DNA of 64,000 nt, taken from Amphimedon queenslandica (taxonomy: Eukaryota; Porifera; Demospongiae; Haplosclerida; Niphatidae). Shown piece after piece: positions 27,377 through 40,511 of this stretch. Location of the stretch: assembly GCF_000090795.2 (NCBI RefSeq), contig NW_003546243.1, forward strand, positions 973,712-1,037,711. Direction: 5' to 3'. Under the pieces are notes generated by a model. The model did not search any database. It was not told where the DNA came from and saw nothing but the letters and a program-made list of their open reading frames with translations. The translations under genes and the position numbers were made by a program. Within the stretch, counting starts at the first letter, position 1. The number at the start of each line of letters is the position of its first letter.

Positions 27377-30300
27377 TTATCTTGTAGGAGGAAACCAAGA
27401 TGATGAAAATCTAGTTTTCTTATTATTATTATTATTATTGTTATTGCTATTAGAATTAATTTTGGATTCGCCACTCTTTCCCTCCTTGGCTTTACTCTTA
27501 TCGGCGAGAGAGATCCTTTCCTGCTGCCCAATGTTCAAGTGATGATGGTGTCCAACAGGTCCCTGTAAATGACGAGAATAAGGCGACCATGGGATGCCCT
27601 GAGGGGTCAGGTGAGTAGTGTGGGCGGCTGCCGGCATGAGAGAGTGTAACTGTGGGTGGGGCAACTGATGTGAGGGCCACACATGAGCTGCTGCAGCGGC
27701 AGCAAGGGAAGGATGATGTGACTCAAAACTATACTGAGGATTAACCGAAGCTCCTCCCCCTCCCCCTGGCTGAGGAAAAGGGAAATGAGGGTGAGTAGGC
27801 GTGGCTGACGCTAAGTGATGATGAGAGGAAGAAGAGTGCTTACCAGTTGACGAGTAATAATGAGATCTTGAGGACAATGAGCTGGAAGAGGTTTTATTGC
27901 CAACGTCTTTTGTCTGATGATACGTAGTGGGAGGAGCGGGCCAGTTCCCTTGTAAGGCAGCAGGTGTGATTGATAATTGGTGAGGGTGCTCCATGTGCTC
28001 AGGTGGGTGGGGCCAAGGATATGTGACCTGATACGGATATGGTTGATGTGAGTAGACAGCCCCTGGTGGCTGGATCTTGTTATATAACTGAGAATAAGGA
28101 CCGTGCAGCTGGGAATGAGGAAACCCACCACTCCAGGTCATGTGACCGCTAGAGATGTTCCCACTAGTTGCCATGGCGACGCTACCGTGTTTAGTAACAA
28201 TAGGAAGTTGTGGGTGTGGCTGAGACGAAGTGACTCCCGAGGTGTGTTCAATATCAGCTGATGATAGTCTGGTTTCGGGTGTACCGTGACATATTGTATA
28301 ATTAACCTCTTCTTTTGATGGAGGCTGGTTAGGAGTACCTGCGGGCGTGTGTAATGGGGTTTGGTTGCTAGGGGCAACATGAGATGAGTCTTTGTGATCC
28401 GGTGGGCGTGGCTGGGACGTGGTCATATGTAGAGACTTGACTGATTCAGGGCTATCATTAGGAGGAGGGGACTCTGAGCTAGGTACTTTCTCTTCTAAAT
28501 CTCTTTTCTCCTCTTTCTCTTCCTCCTTTACTTCTTCTTCCTCCTCCTCCTCTTGCTCTCCGTTACCTTCAGAGGCACTTGAGGTCACATCGTCTGATGA
28601 TGGAGTGGATATATCATCAGGTACTAGAGGAGAGCGTCTCCTCCGAACAGAAGATCGGACTAATTTGGATTTGTCTCTCTTGTTATCCTCTTCCTCCTCT
28701 TCATCCTCCTCCTCCTCCTCCTCCTCTTCATCTTCTGATTCATCTTCTTCCGAGTCTTCTTTGGTCTTTGCTAGTCTCTTTGATCTCCTAAGCTCCCCCT
28801 GATTCCCCCCGAGATCCCTCACAGATCTCTTTCCTCTATTATTAGTACTGTTATTGCCACTCTTAGATATTGAGGATCTTGGTCTTAAGTTAAGGCGTCC
28901 ATTAGTCTCCCACATGCTTCTAGAGCCTCCGAGACTCTCTTTGCTCGGTAGTCTTAGCATATTTGGGCCTTTTACCTGTTGCTGGGATTTGTGAAAACTA
29001 ATAACGCTCTCAAATTTCCCTCTCCAGACAGCTTCAGCAGCTTGATTAGCTAACTGGGTGGAGAATACATACTTTGGTTTCATGTCGCTTGTGGTATTAG
29101 ACGATTTAGTGCTAGACTTTAACTGTGAGCCTATAAAAATAGAAAAATAATAGCTTTATAAATATTACATTTTTTGCTTGCAGGTTTATGTGTAATTTAG
29201 TATATAAAAAAAGCAAAGGCTATAGCCCATGGTTTTTTCAAAAAATTAAGTCTGAAATCACCCCCAATTTTTATTACATTTTCTTATACATATTTGTTTC
29301 CTAATCCCTTTTGATAAAATATCCTGTACTATAGTACAAGGTCTTTGGCTCAAGTTTTATAGTAACTTTAAAATTTCCAATTTTGACTAATCTTTTCTAA
29401 CCTTCTTTTACTGATGATGTCCTCATTTTCTTCTTTTTACTTGTCGTCCCTTGGCTTAGCCTTCTCCTCTTCCCTCCTTTAGTTTGTCCTTTAGATACTG
29501 CTCCTCCTCCACCAGTTCTGTTTGGTGTTCCAGCTGGTATCTTTATTTTCTCACCATTAGCGTCCAAGAGCTCATTCAGTTTAGCTATTTCCTCTCTAAC
29601 TCTAACACAGGTCCTCTTTGAGCGAGAGCCTCCGTCTTTCCCTGGCTCTACGCTCTGTGTCAGTTCGCTGAGGGTCTTTAGATCAACATGATTCGGATTG
29701 AAATACTTCTTGAGGTCAGGGGCTGGGCCAGAGCTGTCTTTCCTGCCAGAGGATTTACCAGGAGAAGGAGGAGAGCCAGTGGAGGGGCTATCATTAGATT
29801 CATTCTGAAATAAAAGAGAAAGTAACATCATCATCATCATCATCATGCGCACACACACACACACACACATATACCTCGGTGTCTGGTTCTTGTATCTGCT
29901 TCCTCTTTCTCTCTGTTTTCTTGGCTGCCTCCAAGTGACGTCTCAATATACTAACAATTAAAGATGGGACTTTCTTTTGACGAGCAGGAGGTCGTTGGGC
30001 GCGCCCTTTTTTGGTTGGGGCTTGACTTTTAACAACCGGCAAAGGTTTCTTCTTCTGTAATCTTTTGACGGTTGTAGCTCTATAAAAATAAATAATATTA
30101 TAATAAGTTACATGTAAGTTTAATAACTAATATAGAATTACTTCTGTTGCTTCTTAGACTCAACAGGAGCTGAAGATTTCTGAGGTTTCTTTGCTGCTTT
30201 TTGCTGCAGAGCTTTAACAGGACGAGAAACCGAGCGAGAGAGGTCTTTAACAGAACGACCAGTAGCCTTCTGTCTCTTAACAGGAGCCTTGCTCTTAACC

Positions 30301-33300
30301 GCACCTCCTTTCTTCCCTTTGATTGGCTTAGAATGAACGACAGGCGGCGGTTCATCATCATCAGAACTGTCATCAGTGGAAGAAGAGGAGGAGTCAGAGG
30401 AGGAGGAAGACGATGAAGACTGAGCTCCTCCCTGTGACGTTACTCTTGATGACAGGAGAGGTTGTACTTGTCTTGATCCATTATTGACTGACTGTTTCTT
30501 CACTTTGTCTTTTCTCTCATCATCAGAGCTGCTCTCAGACTCACTGCTGCTCTCACTAGAATCACTCTCAGACTCTGCCCCTTCTTGTCTAATCGCTGGA
30601 GACTCCTTACGGGACTCTCCTCCCCCTTTCTGAACAGACGTCAAAAGCTCTTTATCAGGTACTCTATAATGCTGGGGGGTCTCTTTACGAAAGGACTCCA
30701 CCGGTTTAACTGGTGATGAGACTCTTGGGTCTTGAGTTCCAGTAGGGTCAGGTTTCTTGTTATTCCCAGCGGAGGGCGAGGGCTCTTCAAACTGATTCGG
30801 TTTTGAGGGTATCTCGAGTATCTTTAGCAGCTCCTGAGGTGTGTATTCTTTCCTTTTTGGTTTGGCATCAGACACTGCTGGACTATTAGAATGATTTTTA
30901 TTGACATTGGCAGTGGGAGGAGTCACAAAAGGAGGAGGAGGGTTGCCCTGGTTAGCAGGGAGCACAATAGAACGTGCAGAAGCAACAGGTTTTTGCTTAC
31001 GAGGAGTTTTCTTTGGTCGACTCAAAACACCGGAAGTGGGTGGCACTAGCGGTGGTACAGAGGGGAGGGGTTGTCCCCCCGGCCCGTGCAATGATAGCAG
31101 TGTCTTTGCTGACATCACCTCTTGTGTCGTCCTTCCTTTAGTAGCTAGTTCTGTCAATGCAGCTATGGCATTACTCTCACTCATGGTATGAGAATAAGTA
31201 GTGGGTGGGGGAGGACCTGTTGCTATGGAGACAACAGGTAGATGAATTTGAGAAGAGGAAGTAGGAGGGACTTCATTATGATTTGTTTGTCCACTGGCAG
31301 CAAGAGGGTCCTTCTGTTGCTGTGAGAATGACTGATAGACTAGTGTCCCCTCATGAGCGGTGAATGAAGAATCCAGTGAGACCTTTCTTATAGGGACCTC
31401 TTCTAATATCTCCAAGGACTTTGTGTTCTTATCTATCAGGCCCATCTCAGCTTCTGGCTCCACCTTCAGTATCTCGACCCCACTAGCTGAGAACAGAGGC
31501 TCTTTACTGCTTTGAGGAGGAGTAAAGAACAGTTGTGGCTGTTTCTTCTTTGAGAGCTCTTCCCCTTCCTTCATCAACTGGACTGGCGTGAAAAATGAGT
31601 GCTTGGGTTGGGCGGGGTTAGTTGCCACGGAAACAGCGGCATAAGGCTGATAAATGTTTTTGGGTGCTTCGACTCTTTGAATGACGACCTCCTCCTCTGA
31701 CGAAGGAGGGGGGAGCGGCTTGGAGTCTGTCTTGTTCTTCTTGGTATTGTGTGATTTATCTCTTGATGTGATATCAGGAGATTCTCTAATACTGAGAGTA
31801 GGATGAGGAGACTCAAATGAAACTATAGAAAATAAAACAACAACAACAACAATAATAATAATAATAATAATAAGAACTGTAAACAAATATTGTATTATTA
31901 ATATTATTATTCATTAATAACAATTACAGCTAAACTCACAATAGGTGTAATATAAATAAAGAGTATACACTCATACACAATTGCACATTCATAGAGTCTG
32001 GAGTGCATTACTCCTTTTTAATGATGCTAGTAGTGACAGACATGCCAGACAATAAAACCATACCATTAGCACTTATATACAGTGTAAATACACTAAGTGA
32101 GGCTACAGCAGCCATACCTGTTTACTATGATAAAAATTCTAATTACTATAAACACCAGGAATTTATAATATGGAATGGACCACACACAATAGAGTATACA
32201 AGTGTAAATGATTCTTTGAATGTTCATATCTCAAAATCAGTCCACAAAATTGACTCACAAACTTCTACAAAAACTAGCCCCCCAAAATTGGTTGTCTCTA
32301 TTCCAAATGACCTTGGAATTGACTTTTAAAAATTCTACTCGACATAACGAATCAATTGTACGATAAAATTGGAGAGTAGGGTAGACATACAGTGGGAGCT
32401 GAAAGCAGCTTGCCCATGCTAACTCACTCATTCGTGAAGCTGTAAACTGAGAAGATGAGAGAGGGGACTGTGTCTCTATATTTCGAGGAACTATGACTGC
32501 AGTATTAGCAAGCAATAGAGGGACACCAGAGAATCCCCCAGTACCCCCACCTCCCTGTAACATGTTAGATGATGGTACCACCAGTATGGAACCCTGCGGG
32601 AGTCCCTGGGGCACTTGAAGTGACGTAAGATTTGAGGCTTGTTGGATAGCAGCAGAAGCTGCTGATGCCATGTTCTGTGCTATTGAGGACGTGGTCAATG
32701 GGGAAATGTTTCTTTGCCGGTGGGTAGAAGTGGCAGCTGGGTCTTTGGTCTTACGCTAATTGAAATAAAAGAAATAATAAATATTAATGAAACACTAAAG
32801 TGGTAATCAATTTTATGTTAAAGCTACACCTGTACCTTTGTTGCTATTTTAACTCTTGAGAGATACATTTGTTTTATAATTTGTGCCAGTTTTGAGTCCG
32901 GCTCATGACAGCTGGACCTCAACTGCCTATTAACATTAAGAGTAAAATGTTGATTAAACAATTGTACAGTACACTGCCTTACTTTAGTTTGTTTTGCCAT
33001 TGAATGAAGGACTTGCAGACTAGAACTAGCTCAGATTCTCTATAAAAGGACAAATGAGCTGTCAATAATGTACTAATGCACAATTATACATGTAGATATC
33101 AGAAAAATTATAAAAATAAAGAATTTTTTATATTCCTTTTTTTGGTGAAATTTGGCCAAAGACCCAGTACTATAGTACAGTGACTTTGGCCCAATTTTTG
33201 AGCAACTTTAAAAATTCTTTAAAAATCAAATTTTGATCGGAACCAGCTCAAACTTTCTACACAACACCAGAACATGTATATACATCAGATAAAATTATAA

Positions 33301-36300
33301 AAATGAAGAATTCTCTCCTTTTCATTTTTGACAAAATCTGGCCAAAGACCAAAGGCTATAGCCTTTGGTTGTTGGTCTAATTTTTGAGTAAATTAAAAAA
33401 ATTGTTAAAAAATTCAAATTGAATCAAAATTAATTTGATTAAATTCAACTCCAACTTAATACACATAAGATGTGCTTGGACAGTTAGAATTGGTTCAATC
33501 ATTGAGTAATCAATTTTTCACTGTATAATGTAGCTGTAGTTAGTTACTGCTAGCTACAACTGAAAATATTCAAACTAAAGTGTTATTATTAAACAACACT
33601 GCAATAAAGGTGACTGTTATTATCACTATTGAATCGTTTATCATTTTCACTGACTTTGGTTTGGCAAATGAATCCCAAATAGGTGGAGACTGATAAAGAT
33701 TCCGACCTGAAAACAAGTCAAATATTTTAAACAATACACACACACTGCATGTACTTACCCCCATCATACCAGAATACATTATTCTGAGAATCAGAGCCTA
33801 CTCTTTCAAGAGATGACTAGAAAAAAAGAGAAAGATTTCATTTATTGGAGTATAACATTCTCCAGCTCACAATGTCGGTTGGCTTATAAAGAGGCGAGAA
33901 AGAGTGTCTTTGTAACATGGCAAGCTTCTGCTGTGCCAGTTTCAACTGCTGAGAAGTGACATCATTTGCACCAAGACCAGGTGGTTCCCCTGTCTCTAAC
34001 CACTCCTTCTCTTCCAACTTTATACCCTTCATCATCCAGGGACTGCCCTCAGGGGGAGTTGCCATAGAAACAACAGGACCCGTGGACACAGAAGCTTCAG
34101 TTGAGAGAACAGCAGCATGAGAGGGTGAAAAAGAAGAAAGAGAAGATGACACTTGGGAAGAACTATCTTCATTACTAGTAGCACTACAAATTGTAACAGA
34201 GTCAGTATTGACTAATACTTGAGTTGTCGTAACTTGAGAATTATCCTCTGGGGGTGTGGTTAAACTAGAAGAAAGAGGTGGGGTCACATTAGAGGGAAGA
34301 GACGAGTGGCTCGTCAAGACAGAGACGTGATGAGGTATTGTCTTGTGATAAGAGCCAAATGTGAGTGGAAGAGACGAAGAGCTAACATTATGAGGAGGAG
34401 CACATGGAGTTGATGAGAGAGATATAGGAGATGCACATATGGAGGAGAATGGAGGCAGTGTTGAAAAAAGACTAGAGATTGAAGAAACTACATTGTTTGA
34501 AGATGACGAGAGAGTGAGAGAATCTGGTGAGAGCGAAGGCAATACAACAGGACAGGGAGGAGGTAGCACGGTTTGAGACCCAGACTCTGGTACCAGTTTA
34601 GCCTCAGTCTTGGTGTCAAAAGAGCCTCCAGCTCCATCACGAGGAGAGGGTGTATGAGGATGATTACTGGAGGATGTGTCTATAAGTTCATTAGTAATAC
34701 TTACTGGTACATCACCAGCATCCTCACTTATCTCATTAGCAACTAACTCAACCTCCTCCTTTTCTGATTCAGCCTCTACTACCACTACCACTGCATCACT
34801 TGTTATTTCTTCTTCTTCTATACTGATTGTTACTACTTCCTGCTCAGTATCATTGTCCTGTATATCGCTTGGTACACTAGTAGTAGCATCATTACTCATT
34901 ACTTCTTGTACATTATTATCTGATGCACTACCAGTGATTGGTGGATCCATTACCTCCTTCTCTTCTTCTTCATTATCATCCTCAGCTACTCCACTGCCTT
35001 CTGTCTCTATACTAACATCAGTTTCAGATTTTGATTGCTCAGTTTCCTCAGCTTCAGTTTCTTGTTCATCATCATCATCATTGGCTATTTCTTTAGTAAT
35101 AATGGCAACTCTTTCAACCTCATGATGCTCTTCATTAGAAACAGCTTCCTCCTCAGATATAGCAGTAGAGCTTGATTCGTGCACATTATCTGTATTTACA
35201 TATGCAATTATCATTTGTTATAAAAGGAAAAGGAATGGGATACCTTTAGTAGTAGGAAGCTCTTGCTGCTCTTCCTTCATTTCTTCTTGAGAGTCTGTGA
35301 CAATGCTTAAAGACTTTCTCTCTTTCTCATCTTCTCTCTCGAGCAAATCTGTGCTACACTCCATAGCTTCTTCTGGCAAGTTAGCTCCTTCCATGACTTC
35401 ATTTTCACTTTCATGTAATTCTAAGGAAATGATCACAATATCAATAGTTTGTTTAGCAATAGTTACAGTATTACCTTCATTACAACATTTAATTTCACTT
35501 TCTTTGATGCACGGTACCACTTCCATTTTCAATACTTCTTCTTCTTCTTCTTGTTGGACTGAGACATCTTTAACATCAGTTTCTCTGAGTGAAGTGTCAC
35601 TGTCCTTTTCTACATGAGCAGTAACTTCACTGGCTTCTTCTATCAGACTATGCACTTCTTTCTTAAATGATCCAGTCATTCCAGTGGCCTCAGCAGTAGA
35701 TTCAGACAAATGTTCAATAGTTGCTTCATAAGGATCCTCTTTCTCCTCTCTTACCATTACTTTGGGTGCTACTATATTAGAAACAGCACTGGACCCAGTC
35801 TGTATCTTTTCAACACTCTCAATTTGTGAACAGTTTTCTTCTGCTTTTACTTCATTCATTTCAATAGGAGGTACAGTAGTTCCTTCGCCGACTGAGATAT
35901 CTTTGGTTTGATTGATATCACAGGATAAACTTTGACCATCATTCTTGTCAGTAGCAGAGACCAGCTCTTGTCTTTCTTCATTAACTACTTCCATTGGCTC
36001 CTCATTTCTGTCTTCATCTGTTTCACTGGTATTATCTTCAGCTGTTTCAACAATGTCATTGTTTAGATCAATAGCAGGAGGCTTGGTTATCATACCCAGG
36101 CCTTTATCTTTCTCATCCAGCCTTACTTCCTCTTCTATTGAGTCCTGAATACAATCAGCATGATGCTCCTCAGAGGAGTTGTCTCCTTCAGTCACTTCAG
36201 GATATGATGTCTCTTCATTCTCTCCAAAACTTCCTCTCATGGTTTCAACCACAGGCCCTCCATCAATAGCAGCAGACGGCTCATCCTCTGAAACCTTCTG

Positions 36301-36954
36301 AGTATCTGAGACATCAGTGATAGAAGCATCATCATTAGATATAGTAGGGGCAGCATCATGACTACTTGGTTTGTTTAAGGTGCTTGGTCCACTCCCTTTT
36401 GTTTCTATATATGAGCTAATAGAAAAAGAAGAGGAGGAAGGGGTTGACGAAGAGAGTGGTTGAAGTGCTTGAGAATAATGAGTTTCAGTGGACACAGTTG
36501 TAATAACTGTAGTACTATGACAATAAACCACACTTATATCAGTTGATTTAATCATACAAGGAGCAGTCCGAGATCCAGCACCACTGCATCCATTATCAGT
36601 GTCTTGTATCTGGGATTCCAAAGCTTCTTCTTTGTTAGCTACAGCAGCAGTCTGTAGTAATGTAAGCTCATTATTGGAAGAGGGAGGTATTACACAATGA
36701 TCTTTAGGTGAATGACACTCTCCAGCAGATAATGACTTTGTTTGATTGTCATGCACTTCTGTCTCAGAAGATATGCTTGTTTCGGTTCTTTCCTCAGGCT
36801 CATCATCATCATCATCATCATCATCAGAGGGTGAGTCAGGATAATCAATGGGCAAGGTGTAGTGCGATATAATATTAACTGTTGGAGCAAATGAAGGCTT
36901 TGAGTCATCCTTTAGCTGCTCGCTATCGATCCTCCCTTCTTCTTCTTCTGCCAT
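27377..36954 (-). CDS. Large low-complexity nuclear protein with BCL9/Legless-type HD1 motif
   Basis: Eleven exons join in frame from the ATG at 36954 to the stop at 27377, about 2,000 residues. The first two large exons (to ~33870) are acidic and Ser/Thr-rich. Several small exons (~33820-32840) encode an ordered segment (VFWYDGGRNLYQSPPIWDSF; FIQWQNKL; LAQIIKQMYLSRVKIATK) I do not recognise. The exon near 31825-30140 is Pro/Ser-rich with basic clusters. Exons near 30080-29397 are Lys/Arg-rich. The last exon opens with YVFSTQLANQAAEAV-WRGKFESVISFH at 29071-28991, matching the Pygopus-PHD-binding HD1 helix pair of BCL9, BCL9L and Legless at most positions, followed by His/Pro/Ser-rich sequence. 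No clear beta-catenin-binding HD2 follows it. A role as an adaptor in Wnt or chromatin complexes is inference. The 5' side has a pyrimidine-rich acceptor, suggesting a noncoding first exon. Confidence 0.75.
29195..29395. repeat. Mixed-core palindromic repeat unit in BCL9-like intron
   Basis: The intron before the HD1 exon contains both core types in sequence: AGCAAAGGCTATAGCCCATG near 29211, then TCCTGTACTATAGTACAAGG near 29322, with the usual AAGTTTTATAGTAACTTTAAA flank. Confidence 0.75.
33110..33440. repeat. Palindromic repeat array with both core types
   Basis: Two adjacent units lie in an intron of the BCL9-like gene. The first has a GTACTATAGTAC core near 33170; the second has CCAAAGGCTATAGCCTTTGG at 33349-33368, a perfect 20-bp palindrome. 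Flanks (TTTGGCCAAAGACC, GAGCAACTTTAAAAATTC, AACTTTCTACACAACA) are shared. Confidence 0.85.
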
Positions 36955-36966
36955 AATAAGCTAGTC

Positions 36967-37006
<40 letters not shown>

Positions 37007-38398
37007 AAGAGTAAGAGTATGTGAGTAGCTCAAGGAATGTTACAGTGTTTGTCATAACTAACAGATGTGCATGGCACAGAAGGAAATTGATTATCAACAG
37101 GAACTGCATTCCTTTGTTAAAGAGTAACCAGAATATTTTTATAATTATAAACACCAATAGCTTTTTAAAGGTCTAGTGACCTTAAATAACATGCATCCAA
37201 TCAAGAGGTGCAGCTGCTAAAATGTAAACGACTGCTAATGATAAGCTTTCACATTCACAGCAACAACAAAAGGCTTGTTATTCTAAGTGCATGCAAAGCA
37301 CAGTGGGCTGACTATATGTATCAGAAGTCCTCTGTCTCCTCTCTCTCTACCTAGCCCTCTCTTCAGCATCTTTATAATGATGCAATAATTAAATTAATAG
37401 ATCTAATGGATTATGCTTTGAGTCTCTGATAGTGGCTGGGCTGTGTGAAGGCCAAATAAAATTGGAACATTTTGCACATTAGCTTTATTAATGCTGATGG
37501 TTCTAGGACTTGTGATTCATGCTAATGGGCTATCCTTGACACGAAATGTAATATCACATTAGGAAATAGAATAGAAAGGCTAAAGCCAATAAGACAAACA
37601 ATCTTAAGTTATCAAAACCACCATCAGTGTCCACCGCGGCTTCGCGCTTGCTGTTCGCTTCTTTTCTCGAGCCTTTCTTTCTTTCTAAAATTATGATAGA
37701 ATATAGCAAGCGCCCCATTAAAAAGCTATTGCCCTGTCTAAAACAGGAGACGAAGGCCGGGGTGCTCTGGGCCATTTCTTGTACAACACAAGAAGGATCA
37801 TACAAACACATGGTCGACCCTACCACATAGAAATATAGAACTAACCTGTCCTAGAAGACAAAGAAGTGAGAGTCTGATAGGACAGCAGGAGGATTTGGGG
37901 CGGCTTTACTATTATGAACTTTCTCTTTCTAAAGAGATATTATCAAAGAAAGTGAGAGAAAGAGTCAATAGATGGGTCAGATTAGGTATTGTCCCTCAGC
38001 GAGTAGCTCACTTAAACAGAAAGGAATGCCAACACACTTGCTGTCATCCAACTATGTCGCCTTTTCTCTCTATCTAATTTATCATGAACCGGAAACTAAT
38101 TTTGTGCTGTATAGGCCAGACCGGGAATTAGCATGGTAACATTCCATAAAAAGAAGGAGGGGCTACTTAGGTGCACACGTGTTTTCCGTGAACTGCCGTA
38201 AATTTGAGAAAAGATGGGCAGATCACGTGATATTTGCTCACGCCCCTCAAAAACATAGTGTTAATAGGTGCGAAAAGTGGAGGTACAAGAGAGACGGAGT
38301 CACTTGTTTAGTACCCAGTTTCCTATAGCTCTCCTGCTCTCCCTGCTTAATAAAACTTCCAAAGATTACCTTGCCTCTAGTGTTAATTCAACGGAGAC
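36955..38398. other. Divergent intergenic region with GA microsatellite
   Basis: This is the region between the BCL9-like and vinculin start codons. It contains a (GA)n run at about 36969-37003, which on the minus strand is the pyrimidine tract of a probable 5'-UTR splice acceptor. It also holds open frames on both strands at 37550-38080 (see separate entry) and a TCACGTGA-type site near 38224. A first, noncoding vinculin exon could lie here but cannot be fixed. Confidence 0.5.
37554..37811 (-). CDS. Possible small tail-anchored protein or last exon
   Basis: The frame from the ATG at 37811 gives 85 residues ending in a hydrophobic C-terminal segment (FDNLRLFVLLALAFLFYFLM) after a charged stretch (ERKKGSRKEANSKREAAVDT), the layout of a tail-anchored membrane protein. 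A plausible splice acceptor (CATAATTTTAG) sits just before ERKKGS, so only the last ~45 residues may be coding. I do not recognise a family. The opposite strand is also open here, so coding status is uncertain. Confidence 0.3.
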   Translation of the reverse strand: MCLYDPSCVVQEMAQSTPAFVSCFRQGNSFLMGRLLYSIIILERKKGSRKEANSKREAAVDTDGGFDNLRLFVLLALAFLFYFLM

Positions 38399-39538
38399 AT
38401 GCCGTACGTTTTCCATACTAAAGTTATTCAGAGCATATTGGACCCTGTGGCCCAACAGGTACAGCACACTGGCAATCCAACTATTCTGCTCTTCCTTTAT
38501 CTTCTATACTGTATCAGTGCATGCATAAAGATTGTTTGTGTGTCCTTTTTGTATTTGTTGTAAACAGTCCCTCTATTTGAAACTGTACCATCTCTAGCTC
38601 TATAATATACACATTGCCTTATATGGACATTTATATGTTGTTTTGTAATCAAAGTGGCCACGCTCATTAGTGTGGAATTTATGTATTTTGTACTTTTTTG
38701 GTCATGTTTGTTACTTGTCTACCGTGTACACTAGACTATAGCTCATCCTCTGTATCATTTCTTATTGGCAGGTCTCTCAATTAGTGATACTTCACGAAGA
38801 AGCTGAAAAGGGTAGGATTGTGTCCGATCTCGTCCAACCAGTCACTGCAGTCAAGGCTGCCGTTGATAACCTTGTGGAAGTAAGAGAAGAAACTGAAACG
38901 AATAGCATCCAGCGAACGTCGTTTTTATTTAGGTTGGTAGGCAGACATTGAAATCTGCCAAAGATGAAAAGGTTCACACAGACATGCCTCCTACATTTGA
39001 AGCAATAGAGTCAGCTTGTACCCTTTTGTTGCAAGCAGCCAAAGGACTTAGTCAAGAAGAACAGACTCCTACTGATAAGAAGAAGCTGCTTGATGGATCT
39101 AGAGGTAAAGAGAAAGTGGGTCAAAGACTTGTTAAATAGTGCAAGACTGTAATAGCATTGTAGCAAATAATCCATGCATTTTTGAAATCATACATTCATG
39201 TATTAAAAATTTCATTTATACATGTGTATGTGTCTGTAACTCACATCCTTTCATACATGTATAAAGTCCTTGGGAAAACATGTTTTCTCTTTTCTTAATT
39301 TCATAAAAGAAAATGGTCCATAATTTGATGAAAATATTTATTAGAAACCTAAATTAAATTAACATGTTATGTTGTTTTAGTGAATTTGAGCAGTATTATA
39401 TCCTAGTTGTTTATTTACTAATAGGTATTCTGCAAGGTGTGTCACACCTTTTGTTGGTATATGATCAATATGAAGTGAGGAAAATAATTAAAACATGCGA
39501 AGGAGTCATTGACTATATTAAAGTAAGAAAAGAGTAGG

Positions 39539-39572
<34 letters not shown>

Positions 39573-40474
39573 AAGAAAGGAAGTGGAAAATGAGTAAGAT
39601 ATGGAAGGAAAGAGATGGTAGAGTAACTATAGAATAACAAACTAAACACTAAAAATTCTAATATAAAGATTATAAAATATGTACCCATAATAATTATAGT
39701 CCTACTTCTTTGTGTCTTATTTTTGTATTTCTGTATTTTAATTTTGAGGTTCCACTGTATACTACACTTGGAGCATTACATTTTACTGTTTGTTACTGTA
39801 GGTTGCTGAGATAGTCCAGAGTATGGAGGAATTGCTCCAATTTACAAAGAACCTTTCACCAGCTATTACTAACATGACCAAGCAAGTTGACGGCAGGAGA
39901 GAAGATCTCACCAATGCATCACACGCTGCCATACTAGAGGATGAATCGGAACAAGTACGATAATAAATTTGATTTATTACAAAAAATTTTGAGAACCAAT
40001 TTGATTGGAATCAGCTCAGACATAAAAGCACCAGAATTGTCTATTAGTACCATGTCTGTGGTTTGCTGATTATAGCCCAATGGAATGTGCATGCACATGT
40101 ATAAAATGTACATGTGTAGCTCAAAAGGTCAAATGTTGTCATCTCACTCTTGTGTGTGGTAATTTATTTTTAGAATTTATTTTTAACATCTAGTGTCGAT
40201 AGCTTCAGACATTCTTTACTGAATTCCCTGTTGTAAACTAATTTAATGTATCTACTATCTATCTTCATTCTCCTTGTATACCTCTCTCTCTCTTTTTAAG
40301 GTAAAGAAAGGATTGCCTCTGCTTCTCTCTGCTATGAAAGCATTTGTGACCATCAAACGTGATGGCCGTAAGGGAGCTGAAGATGCTCAAGAAAACAGGT
40401 AACTAATGCTAACTATTGCTACATTAATATTATATTACAATACATTGGAATACTGCCAGTCATAAGACTATCAA

Positions 40475-40511
<37 letters not shown>

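Noticed and set aside
28419-28802. Ser-rich plus-strand frame opposite the acidic part of the BCL9-like protein (also 34676-35125)
   Set aside because: It is the complement of GAA/GAG/GAT runs, giving Ser/Leu/Phe by base composition; the minus-strand frame joins conserved exons.
32003-32329. Plus-strand 108-residue frame in a BCL9-like intron
   Set aside because: It has no recognisable family and no splice context, and it overlaps a remnant of the dispersed repeat (CCCCCCAAAATTGG) near its end.
36969-37003. (GA)n run as a GAGA-factor promoter element
   Set aside because: On the minus strand it is a (CT)n tract ending in a splice acceptor just before the ATG; similar tracts precede several exons here, so a splicing role explains it better.
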